A stretch of DNA of 34,135 nucleotides from contig JAGUZN010000036.1 in NCBI GenBank assembly GCA_020060775.1, forward strand, positions 1-34,135, read 5' to 3'. Source of the DNA: Armatimonadota bacterium (lineage in GTDB: Bacteria; Armatimonadota; Hebobacteria; CAIYQO01). The notes under the pieces were generated by a model. That model saw only the letters and a list, made by a program, of their open reading frames with translations. It was not told the origin of the DNA and searched no databases. Shown here piece by piece: positions 1 to 8,693 of this stretch. The number at the start of each line of letters is the position of its first letter. Position 1 is the stretch's first letter. The translations under genes and the position numbers were made by a program.

Positions 1-54
1 CAACAGCAAACAAAACACCCAAATTGAGCACAAAAACACCGAAGACCTTCCAGA

Positions 55-115
55 CTTGTAATCAGCAGGTCGTCGGTTCGAATCCGACAGGAGGCTCCAG
101 TTTGAGCACGTTTGG
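55..115 (+). repeat. Direct repeat copy 1: 3' fragment of tRNA-Thr(TGT) (anticodon loop CTTGTAA, T-arm GTCGG-TTCGAAT-CCGAC, acceptor 3' strand AGGAGGC-T-CCA) plus 16 bp of flank; att-like
   Basis: CTTGTAATCAGCAGGTCGTCGGTTCGAATCCGACAGGAGGCTCCAGTTTGAGCACGTTTGG. No D-arm or 5' acceptor strand is found upstream, so the tRNA is truncated. 61-115 is identical to 5517-5571. Confidence 0.85.
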
Positions 116-634
116 TGTCGTCCGTTACGACGTTTTGTCCCCTCCCCTGTCGTTTCCTGTCGTCTGCTGCTGTGGTATGTGTCCCCAACGCACAGTTATC
201 ACGCCATCCTCCAGCCGTTCTCAGCGCTGCCCACAGGGGGCGTGTCAGTTGATACGCACGAGCCAGACCTCGCCAATCGGCACACGAACGTGTTGCTCAC
301 ACACAAAGAACTCTGGCGCAAGGTCAGCAGGATATCCCCAGCCTACTCCTTTTACGAGCGCAGTTCCATCAATATGTCCGTGGGCATCATGCTCTTTACA
401 GCATGACTGTCTCCAAGTTGTCCCCAGAACCAGACCTCGTAGATGCTAAGGAGCGTCTTGCAACCGTGAGGTCACCCCATATGAGGTTGGCAGGTTGTCA
501 CGTTGCAATCGATAGGGGCTCCACCAGCACATCTCGCACGGAGTCGTAGATGGCACGGCACATGCCAGGCCATTGTTCATCCTACCTGTATGACGCTTCA
601 ATCGGTATGCCGCTGGTACTCAGCAACGACGGTA

Positions 635-1432
635 CTATCCTCCCCCGGCTTGGAGTGGTTGTCGTTTCACCGTACGCTTGCGTGCGCGATCGACAGGCGT
701 GATGTTCGCAGCGGTGATGGCAGGCACCACCGCGCGCTGTAGCGCTTCTCCGAGAAGTGCATCATGGCGTGAGACTTGTCCATCGTAATGGTGAGGGAGC
801 CGCTGACTGACTGCGCAGTAGCGTATGAACTGACGGGCCAGTTCCGCCAGAGCGCGGCCTCGGCTCCACTGACCGCCGGACGCCTCAATGAGTACATCGA
901 GGGCCAGGTCGACGCTCTTTGCCTCAGTCTCTCCCAGCGTACAATGGATATGCACCGGGGAAGATATTCCTTCGATGTCATCAGAGGGTGAAGGCTCGAT
1001 GTCGCCAACCTCAAGCTTAGCGAGTGCCTTCAATTCTTCCAGGACCGACGCTCTCTCCGGGACGAGTGCCACGAGCTCATCTATCGTCATCTGATGGAGG
1101 AGTTGCTCCAACAGCATGGCCCGGCGCTCCGGGATATCACGGCCCGACACCCGGTTCATCACCGCTAAGTATACGCGCGCTTGCTCATCCGTAAGATCCC
1201 AGGGAATACACTTCACCGTCGGATGCCCCATTGCCTTGAGCGCGCGAAGACGATTATGCCCATGGATCACCTGGTATACGCCGGGTGCTGTGGCATGCGG
1301 GCGTACGACAAGCGGTTCATAGCCCCCGGTAAATTCGATGCTCCGCCGTAATTTTCGCAACGCGGCTTTGGTCATGTAGTTGCAACTCTCAGGATGCGGG
1401 ACTAACGAGTCAATGGCAATCTATTGCACCAT
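635..1432 (-). CDS. ParB/Srx-like N-terminal domain protein (open frame 635..1375; homology and SD/ATG extend to 1432 across an in-frame TAG at 1421-1423)
   Basis: Translation IAIDSLVPHPESCNYMTKAALRKLRRSIEFTGGYEPLVVRP...YQVIHGHNRLRALKAMG is a typical ParB-like N-terminal fold (H-G-x-x-R-L-x-A-L). Confidence 0.7.
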
Positions 1433-1444
1433 CCTGTGCTCCTT

Positions 1445-2398
1445 TCATTGAAACAACACCGGCTGTTCGTGGGCCGGTAATGTACTCTCCCATCGTCCGG
1501 CGAGATGGCAGGTGCCCGAGACGATATCCGGATTCTCACACGCGCATACCCGTACGTGGATGCCCTGACGTTCGGCGATCGTACACACGAGCACAAACAC
1601 CTTCGCACGCACATCCCGCGGCAACGCCCAGACCGATGACCTTCCCCCGTGCAGACCCGTGTGACTTCCATGGCGAAAATGCGCCAACAGCCGGTCGCCA
1701 TACGCCGTTCCGCACAGTTCACGCCGGAGATTCTGCACGATGGTTGGACGAAGAAAGAGCATACTCACGGCTGATTGCCTCACGCCACAGCGCGCGAGTT
1801 CCGAAAACAGCGCCTCCAGCGTGGCCGAGTCATCGGTCATGCCGGGAAGGATCGGGTCCACACGCGCATGCGTCTCAATGCCGGCGGCCACCAGTCGTGC
1901 CAATTGCGCGAGGCGTACTGTCGGCGCCGCCGCACCAGGCTCCATACTGGCGGCGATCTCAGCATCGAGCGTGGTGATCCCAATTTGCGCCCGCACGCGG
2001 GAGGGGTACCGACATAAGAGTTCAAAGTGCGCTGGCGGAATGACCCCTTTCGTGAGAAATGAGACGCCAACGCCGTGCTCGAGCAGCCACTCGAACACCT
2101 GATATCCGACGTCGAGCACCTGTTGAACGGGTTGAAAGACATCACTCGATGGGGAAAAGAAGATGGCATGCGGCCGTGTTCGCTTGCGCAGATACTCCTG
2201 CTGCAGTCTCTCCAGGGTATTGGTGTAGAGCACCACGCGCCCATCCCCCGGGTAGCTGGAGTATCCACGTGCATAGCAGTACCGGCAGGCATGCGCGCAC
2301 CCCCGCGTCAGATTGATGGTCGCCACATCACGAAGACAATCCAGGTTCGATGGCGTTAACACCGCACTTTTGCGTTGTGCACATATCACCTCGACCAT
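1445..2398 (-). CDS. Radical SAM protein (SPL-like/COG1533-like), paralog A
   Basis: 317 aa; TINLTRGCAHACRYCYARGYSS gives CX3CX2C; C-terminal CACENPDIVSGTCHLAGRW. Confidence 0.8.
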   Translation of the reverse strand: MVEVICAQRKSAVLTPSNLDCLRDVATINLTRGCAHACRYCYARGYSSYPGDGRVVLYTNTLERLQQEYLRKRTRPHAIFFSPSSDVFQPVQQVLDVGYQVFEWLLEHGVGVSFLTKGVIPPAHFELLCRYPSRVRAQIGITTLDAEIAASMEPGAAAPTVRLAQLARLVAAGIETHARVDPILPGMTDDSATLEALFSELARCGVRQSAVSMLFLRPTIVQNLRRELCGTAYGDRLLAHFRHGSHTGLHGGRSSVWALPRDVRAKVFVLVCTIAERQGIHVRVCACENPDIVSGTCHLAGRWESTLPAHEQPVLFQ

Positions 2399-2459
2399 AG
2401 CGACATCCCTTCCAGGATTCGTGCAAATTCGCGCAGAGCATCCAACCGAGTCTTACTCC

Positions 2460-3440
2460 TCACCCTTGCCACCTTCCGATCCCCATCTCGTTAAATAATA
2501 CTGGGTGATCACGCTTCTCCTGCTCCCTCTCCCATCGGCCGGCGATGTGGCATGACCCCCTGGCAATATCCGGGTTTTTACAGGCGCACACGTGGACCGC
2601 AATGCCATGGGCTGCAGCGATCAGGTGCACCCGCTGGTAGAGCTCACGACGTACCCCCTGTGACAACGCGGACACTGTCGACTGGTCGGCGTGGATGGCG
2701 AGCCGCTGACACGCTGTGAGACGCGTATTGAGCTGATCGTAGTATCTGGTGCCGCGCAGTTCGCGCTTCAACACCTGCAGAATCGTCGGGCGAAGGAAGA
2801 GCGAACTGATTGCCGACTCGATCACTCCACAACGCGCGAGTTCAGCAAACAATGTGTCCAAAGTTACTGGATCATCGGTGATGCCAGGAAGCATCGGATC
2901 TACACGTGCATGCGTTTCAATGCCGGCAGCGATGAGCCGTCGTATTTGTGCCATTCGCACCTCTGGAAGGGCAGCGTGCGGTTCGAAGCAGGCAGCGGTG
3001 GCGGCATCCAGCGTAGTAATCCCGATTTGCACCCGCACGCGGGAGGCGTGTCGGCAGAGGAGAGCAAAGTGTTCCGGCGGAATGACCCCTTTGGTCAACA
3101 AGGCGATGTTCATCCCCTCGCCCAATAAATACGCGAGCACCTGATATCCCAGGTCCAGCACTTGCGGCACCGGCTGGAAGAGATCGCATGATGGGGAAAA
3201 GTATACCGCCTGCGGTCGCTTGCGCTTCCGAGCGAGCTCGGTGCGCAACTTCTCCAGAGTATTGGTATAGAGCACCACACATCCATCCCCCGGGTAGCTG
3301 GAGTATCCACGTGCATAGCAGTACCGGCAGGCATGCGCGCACCCCCGCGTCAGATTGATGGTCGCCACGTTGCGCAAACACGCCAGACGCGATGGCGATA
3401 GCACCGCACTTTTACGCTGTGCGAAAGTCACTGTTACCAC
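2460..3440 (-). CDS. Radical SAM protein (SPL-like/COG1533-like), paralog B; GTG start
   Basis: 326 aa; same CX3CX2C motif and C-terminal CACKNPDIARGSCHIAGRW; start overlaps the upstream stop by 7 nt (GTGGTAA). Confidence 0.8.
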   Translation of the reverse strand: MVTVTFAQRKSAVLSPSRLACLRNVATINLTRGCAHACRYCYARGYSSYPGDGCVVLYTNTLEKLRTELARKRKRPQAVYFSPSCDLFQPVPQVLDLGYQVLAYLLGEGMNIALLTKGVIPPEHFALLCRHASRVRVQIGITTLDAATAACFEPHAALPEVRMAQIRRLIAAGIETHARVDPMLPGITDDPVTLDTLFAELARCGVIESAISSLFLRPTILQVLKRELRGTRYYDQLNTRLTACQRLAIHADQSTVSALSQGVRRELYQRVHLIAAAHGIAVHVCACKNPDIARGSCHIAGRWEREQEKRDHPVLFNEMGIGRWQG

Positions 3441-5086
3441 ACGCGTTCTCCTGTTAACGAGGGTAGTACTGCATCATCACGTCGGAGAATCAGGTAACTG
3501 TAGTAGTTCTGAAGCCTCAACCCTTTCCCGACATCAAGAACTGCCAGATGGTTGAGCTGATGGTAGTCGCAGTGTCGACTGAGATCACAGGGGCGTAGAT
3601 CCGGATCCTGTATAATGCCCAGTGAGCATTCGTCGAGCATACGCGCAATAACGCTCTGCCCCTTTACCGTTACGAGGCATTGCTGGTTAAATGAGCGTAT
3701 TGGCAGAAAGATACTTCCCTCTACATCCTCACGTCCAGTCTCCGCAGATCGTGTCAATCGAGACAACCCTTGGAAATACGGCGAAAGCGAGCACTGGGCG
3801 AAGCCATAGCCCATATCGAATTCAATGCGCGCAAGTGAAACTTGAAGTCCTTGCGAACGCTCCCTTGCAGGCGACAAGCACTGAGTAGGCTTCCATAGTG
3901 CACTGTGGTCGACACGGCTGGTGTGACCAAGCCTATCTAAGAACACGTCCACTGGCACCGAGTGAATGGCGATATTACTCATGCTATCGAGTGAGCGAAC
4001 AATCAAGCCAATGCGTCTCCCTATCCGTGTAGGCAGACACGGATGGGCATCTAACCACTGTTGATAGTCCATACGTATTGTCGCCACCCAGTCAGCACTA
4101 TGACGCAGGCAATTCCTGGTAAAGAAGCGACCGGGCATTCCAGGGTTGAGATCGATCAGCCACACTCGGAACGGCACGTCACTTTTATTAGATGAAAGCG
4201 TATCCTTCAATAACTGACACACGCGCGCCGTCAACAGACCGCTCCCTGCCCCGAGATCAACGACTTCAATCGGTTGCTCACCTGTAGGCCCTACTAATGC
4301 AAAGTAGGGCAAAAGCATTCCCCGCGCAATGGTCCTTGCTCGTGACTCCACCCGTGGGTCTGCTGAGCGCCAGAGTTGGCGTTCAAAGGTGTTCAGGGTT
4401 TGAAAACTTGCATGACGCAACTGCTGATCAATACATACATAGAGTAAGATGGCTCCCTTGGCGTCAACTGACAGCTTATGCTGCCGATAGTGATAGAAGA
4501 GTTGTGGCTTGGATGGATCTGCAGCTGTAATTAATGGCAGGAATCGACAGTCATCGACAGTATCAGGGTTTTGTAACTTTGAAAGCAGATAGCAGGGATT
4601 CCGCACGGTGATCGTGCCACCAACCACGGGAGATTCAGGCATCTCTGCGCTCGTGATGCCAAAACACTCGAAGCCCAACACCGTACTGAGGATATGTTGT
4701 TCAGCTGCATCAACCCCATGCGTATCTGCCCGGAGCAACAGGTCGATAATATAAAAGTAGTGATAGCAGTACTTAGCCTGTAGCGCTGGCGAGAACGAAG
4801 AGGCAATATACCGTTTCCAGATCGCATAGAGGTCATCGACGGCGCGAGCCAGTTCCGGCAGTGCCAAGCCGTAGACAGGAGCCCAGTACTCGTCCCAGGT
4901 TTGCGACTCAGTGGCGATCTGCCCGGTGTGACTGATCACCACGCGGGTGAGAAGTCGCTGCTGATAACTATGCTGTACCAATAAACCACGTCCGTGGGCC
5001 TGGGTAACATTCTCTATGCAGGACACCGCTCTCAAAGCATCCCCCTTACCGGCGATCCATACCAGAAAGCCTGACTTATCGCTCAC
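3434..5086 (-). CDS. SAM-dependent methyltransferase-like protein with ~230-aa N-terminal domain of unknown family; GTG start
   Basis: 550 aa; motif I-like VVDLGAGSGLLTARVCQLL, followed by VWLIDLNPG; first gene of the operon. Confidence 0.65.
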   Translation of the reverse strand: MSDKSGFLVWIAGKGDALRAVSCIENVTQAHGRGLLVQHSYQQRLLTRVVISHTGQIATESQTWDEYWAPVYGLALPELARAVDDLYAIWKRYIASSFSPALQAKYCYHYFYIIDLLLRADTHGVDAAEQHILSTVLGFECFGITSAEMPESPVVGGTITVRNPCYLLSKLQNPDTVDDCRFLPLITAADPSKPQLFYHYRQHKLSVDAKGAILLYVCIDQQLRHASFQTLNTFERQLWRSADPRVESRARTIARGMLLPYFALVGPTGEQPIEVVDLGAGSGLLTARVCQLLKDTLSSNKSDVPFRVWLIDLNPGMPGRFFTRNCLRHSADWVATIRMDYQQWLDAHPCLPTRIGRRIGLIVRSLDSMSNIAIHSVPVDVFLDRLGHTSRVDHSALWKPTQCLSPARERSQGLQVSLARIEFDMGYGFAQCSLSPYFQGLSRLTRSAETGREDVEGSIFLPIRSFNQQCLVTVKGQSVIARMLDECSLGIIQDPDLRPCDLSRHCDYHQLNHLAVLDVGKGLRLQNYYSYLILRRDDAVLPSLTGERVW

Positions 5087-5092
5087 GTAAGT

Positions 5093-5121
5093 ACTATAGG
5101 GAACGCATGTTCTAATGTCAA
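5093..5121 (-). promoter_or_regulatory. Consensus sigma70-type promoter: TTGACA (5121-5116) - 17 nt - TATAGT (5098-5093)
   Basis: Minus strand TTGACAttagaacatgcgttcccTATAGTacttacGTG; predicted +1 falls on the start codon. Confidence 0.8.
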
Positions 5122-5148
5122 TAGCAAACGAAACTAAAGTTTGCTATT
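5120..5148. promoter_or_regulatory. Perfect inverted repeat AATAGCAAAC-N9-GTTTGCTATT, candidate operator
   Basis: 10-bp perfect arms abutting the upstream edge of the -35 box. Confidence 0.75.
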
Positions 5149-5510
5149 TCAAAAGAAAGTAGCATCTGGTCACACGTCAGCGCATAGGGCGAGAATTAAT
5201 TCATGCGCAGCCTTCTGGAGTACGGCCTTGCCCCTCAGGCGACGAGGCGGCCGAAAGTGGAGAAATTGGACGGTTACCGCTGGCAGGAGTTAACGCGTGA
5301 TGGGTTGATGGCCGACTATTCGGCACTATCGCAGGATCTAACGGGCATACCCGTGTGGCAGTATTGTGCCTGTCGCCCTTCAGCAAGCATGGACCGCTTG
5401 AGCGAGTGGCGGCCGACCAAACGATTCACCGGCGATTTGTCCCCACCAGCGTCCCCATAGCGTGATATCAAGGGCATTATTGAGTGTAAAGTCACGCCTT
5501 GCCCGTCCCT

Positions 5511-5571
5511 CTTGTCATCAGCAGGTCGTCGGTTCGAATCCGACAGGAGGCTCCAGTTTGAGCACGTTTGG
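5511..5571 (+). repeat. Direct repeat copy 2: tRNA-Thr 3' fragment plus flank; att-like
   Basis: CTTGTCATCAGCAGGTCGTCGGTTCGAATCCGACAGGAGGCTCCAGTTTGAGCACGTTTGG, one mismatch to copy 1 over 61 bp. No 5' tRNA half upstream. Confidence 0.85.
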
Positions 5572-5999
5572 GTCGTTGCCCCGTTGTTTCCTCTCCTTAT
5601 CTCCTGTCATTTTTCGTGAGGTGTTGTGAGGTGTGTCCCCAGCGCTGTCCCCAAGCCCCTCCTACTGCGACGCACCAGCCAGCGGTTCATCCCCCGATGA
5701 AAATGGATTCGTTTCGTCAAATGATCTGTCAGGATCAGATCCCAGTAGACGGCACAGCACCGCATCACCCACGTGCACTGTAGCGGTCGATCGCAGGGCA
5801 TACGACAGCCCGAACCGCAACCAGCGTAACACATCAGGCGTCAACGTGTACGGTGTACGGTACCAGGTGAAATGTCTCCTGCGCTATCGGGCGTCGAAGT
5901 GTAAAACCCCAGGCGTCTCCACATAGCGACTGATGATTACCAGTGAAACAACATCATCTGCTCGGACGAGCAATAGAGCTGTCAGACTGCCATGGGCCG

Positions 6000-8693
6000 T
6001 TAGACTTCCTCGACCCGGCGGAACTCCACCTTGCGCAGGATATTGATTTGCAGGTAGGCAAAGCCAATGAGGGCACTGCCCAGGATCCACGCCATAGCAT
6101 TCGCGACGCCAAAGCGCAGGTTATTATAAGCTTCAATCCAGATGGCCATGGAAAGCACCATCGTCTCCTTGCCTGGCCCGCCAAAGGTGAGCAGGAAGAT
6201 GTTGCCCATCGTCTGAAAGGTGGCGATGAATGCCCCCACAAAGTTGATGATGATCAGCGGCATGAGCTGTGGAAGGGTGATGTAGCGCAGTTTCGCCCAC
6301 ATGCCCCCGCCATCGAGATCCGCCGCCTCGTAGAGCTCGTCGGGAATGCCCTTCAAGGCCGCCAGGTAGATGAGACTGGACATGCCCATACTCGCCCACA
6401 CGGTGGGGATGATGGTGGCCACCATGGCAAAGCGGGCGTCGCCCAGCCAGTCATACGCTTGATCGGTGATGTGCAGGAAAGAGAGGATCTGATTGACGAG
6501 GCCCATCTCGGTGGGATTGTACATGAGCTTCCAGAGCAGCACGATGACCACCCCGCTGGTGAGCTGCGGCAGAAAGAAGATGGAACGCCAAAACACCTTG
6601 CCTTTCGGGATCTCCGAGAGGAGTAATGAGAGCCCGATCGGCGTAGTGAAGACGAGCAGCAGACTCCAGAAGACGTACTTGAACGTCTTGCGTATGGAGA
6701 TGTAGAAATCGGGGTTGAGAAATATACTGATAAAGTTATCCAATCCCACCCACGAACTCTCGCCCACAATCCGGTAGTCCTGGAAAGCCATGGTAATACC
6801 ACGCAGCAGCGGATAGTAGCCCCAGAGGCCGATGAGCCCGACGGCCGGGAAGAGCAGCAACCAGGGCAGCCAGGCTTTGTAGACCCCGGCGCGGGCGGCA
6901 GTGTTTTTCACTTGCGCCCGCAAGTTGGTGCGCACAATCATCACCACGAAAAAGAGCACCAGTGCGCTGGCCAGGCCGAAGATCGTCCAGGCCATGGGAC
7001 GATATTTCTGTAACTCCTCCTCAGAGCGTGCGAACATCGTACCGTTATTAGCGGTGTCTTCAATGTTATTGAGCGCTGTTACATAGTCGAAGTTCTCACC
7101 GTTTGCGGAGAAGAGGATGCTCAACATTTCTTTGTTTAGCGCTTCGTCCATGGTGACCCAATACCCGGCAAACGGCTCGGTGCGGGTGCGTATGGCCCCG
7201 TTATCGATGCCGGCATACACATCGCTCAAGCATGTGGGCACTTCCTTGACATAGTCGCCAAACCCCAGGCGGCGCAAATCATTGGGGTTGACAAAGCGTG
7301 CGCGCCCCGCAAGCACCATCTTGCGCACCTCTTCATCATAGGCCTGAGGCGAGGTGAGCGCCTCCATGACCTTCCACACCACGTCACGTTCATCCCTGGG
7401 TCGACGCGCCACGCCTTCCGACATGACCGTGAAGTGGCGGCCAAGTTGGATGACCGGCTTGCCACCGGGGGGCGCGGGGAACGCCATGCCGCCCACCAGG
7501 TTGGGATTCAAGCCCCCCCATGTCTGAAATTTATCAATATCATTAAAGTAGGCAACGGTAGCGGCGACCTCACCACGGGCCAGCAACGCGACGGTATCTT
7601 CACCGGGTAGCGCCGTACGCACCACACCGGTAATCACATCTTCGTGCGGGTCGAATTTGACCACGCGCCCATCCGGTAGCGTGATCTTGCCGTTCTTCGC
7701 CTCATCATTGGTGAGGTTGATCGGTTCCTGGGTCTTCGGGTCGCGGATCCAGCGTTGCCAGCGCAGGCGGTGCAGGAAGGCGGTGGCCTTCACGGCCTCT
7801 TCGCTGGCGAACGCCGCGCGCCATTGCGGCTCAACGTTGGAGAGGTTCTCCCCGGTATCGGGGGCGATGAACTCGGTAGCCTCCATCGGGAAGGTATAGG
7901 TCTTCCCGGTAGTGGGACTGGTGCGGTGTTGTACGACTGGCGTGCCGTCAAGTGTGTTAATCCACGGCAGCCACATGAAGCCATTGGTGGGCAAGAGGAA
8001 AGCACGCTGCCCCTGCTGAATCTTGGCGCCGGGGACTTGCTTGCCAGGGTCGGTGAGTTTCTGGCACCAGTAGAGGAATTCATCCCAGGTCTGCGGGGGA
8101 TTGTCCGGGTCCATGCCGGCCTGGCGCACCAGGTCCATGCGAAAGATGATGCCCATGTAATAGGTGTTTACGGTCGGCAACCCATAGATATTGCCGTCCA
8201 CCGTGGCGACCTGGCGAATAAGCGGGGACACGTCGCCCCAGCGCTTCCAGGTTGCCTCCTCCGGGGAGACCTGGCCATCGCCATCCTTGTCATGGCCGAT
8301 CCAGTCGTTCAACGGGTGGATGAAGCCCTGGCTGATGTCATTGCGGATGATGTGGTACCAGCAGTAGTAGAGATCCGGAGCGGATTGCCCGGCAATCGAC
8401 ATCATGAACGACGTGCGTCCGGCCGCGCCGGGCAACTGTAACGGCGACCACTCACGAAGCTGAATATTGGGCTCCCGCTTCATGAGCTGAATGCCCGGAT
8501 CAGTGGGCGAAGCACCACTGGTGACGCCACGCCAGGTTCCCGGGTCGGTGGTGACCGTGTATGTTTTCTTCGCAGGCGTACTGGCCAGCGTAACTGCTGT
8601 CGTCCAGATGAGCATCAGCAGCAGCATACTATAACGGGTAAGTACTGAGTTCGGGCGCGCATACGCGAACTGGCCCGCACGACGATGGAACAC
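6000..8693 (-). CDS. ABC sugar transporter: solute-binding protein fused to MalF-type permease
   Basis: ORF 6000..8996. GTG at 8693 preceded by AAAAGGAGAGG is the best start (the upstream part overlaps the neighbouring gene). N-terminal SBP (…APDLYYCWYH…TWDEFLYWCQKL…), C-terminal permease with EAADLDGGGMWAKLRYITLPQLMP (EAA motif). Confidence 0.85.
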   Translation of the reverse strand: MFHRRAGQFAYARPNSVLTRYSMLLLMLIWTTAVTLASTPAKKTYTVTTDPGTWRGVTSGASPTDPGIQLMKREPNIQLREWSPLQLPGAAGRTSFMMSIAGQSAPDLYYCWYHIIRNDISQGFIHPLNDWIGHDKDGDGQVSPEEATWKRWGDVSPLIRQVATVDGNIYGLPTVNTYYMGIIFRMDLVRQAGMDPDNPPQTWDEFLYWCQKLTDPGKQVPGAKIQQGQRAFLLPTNGFMWLPWINTLDGTPVVQHRTSPTTGKTYTFPMEATEFIAPDTGENLSNVEPQWRAAFASEEAVKATAFLHRLRWQRWIRDPKTQEPINLTNDEAKNGKITLPDGRVVKFDPHEDVITGVVRTALPGEDTVALLARGEVAATVAYFNDIDKFQTWGGLNPNLVGGMAFPAPPGGKPVIQLGRHFTVMSEGVARRPRDERDVVWKVMEALTSPQAYDEEVRKMVLAGRARFVNPNDLRRLGFGDYVKEVPTCLSDVYAGIDNGAIRTRTEPFAGYWVTMDEALNKEMLSILFSANGENFDYVTALNNIEDTANNGTMFARSEEELQKYRPMAWTIFGLASALVLFFVVMIVRTNLRAQVKNTAARAGVYKAWLPWLLLFPAVGLIGLWGYYPLLRGITMAFQDYRIVGESSWVGLDNFISIFLNPDFYISIRKTFKYVFWSLLLVFTTPIGLSLLLSEIPKGKVFWRSIFFLPQLTSGVVIVLLWKLMYNPTEMGLVNQILSFLHITDQAYDWLGDARFAMVATIIPTVWASMGMSSLIYLAALKGIPDELYEAADLDGGGMWAKLRYITLPQLMPLIIINFVGAFIATFQTMGNIFLLTFGGPGKETMVLSMAIWIEAYNNLRFGVANAMAWILGSALIGFAYLQINILRKVEFRRVEEV

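Noticed and set aside
55-99. Functional tRNA-Thr gene
   Set aside because: Upstream bases do not form the acceptor 5' strand, D-arm or full anticodon stem; 3' fragment only.
24-449. ORF MSTKTPKTFQTCNQQVVGSNPTGG...
   Set aside because: Runs through the tRNA-Thr fragment (CNQQVVGSNPTGGS is the usual translation of a tRNA 3' half); no coding support.
635-1432. Genome-wide amber recoding to explain the ParB-like TAG
   Set aside because: TAG is a normal terminator of this same gene and of the sialidase gene in the window.
5203-5460. Plus-strand ORF MRSLLEYGLAPQATRRPKVEKLDGYRWQEL..., possible IS21-type transposase fragment
   Set aside because: Only a short RPKVEKLD stretch is suggestive; cannot be supported without a search.
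5943-6626. Plus-strand ORF opposite the permease (227 aa); also 7755..8441, 26679..27722, 27202..28659, 29077..30282
   Set aside because: Antisense open frames from GC-rich codon bias opposite well-supported genes; no family-like motifs.
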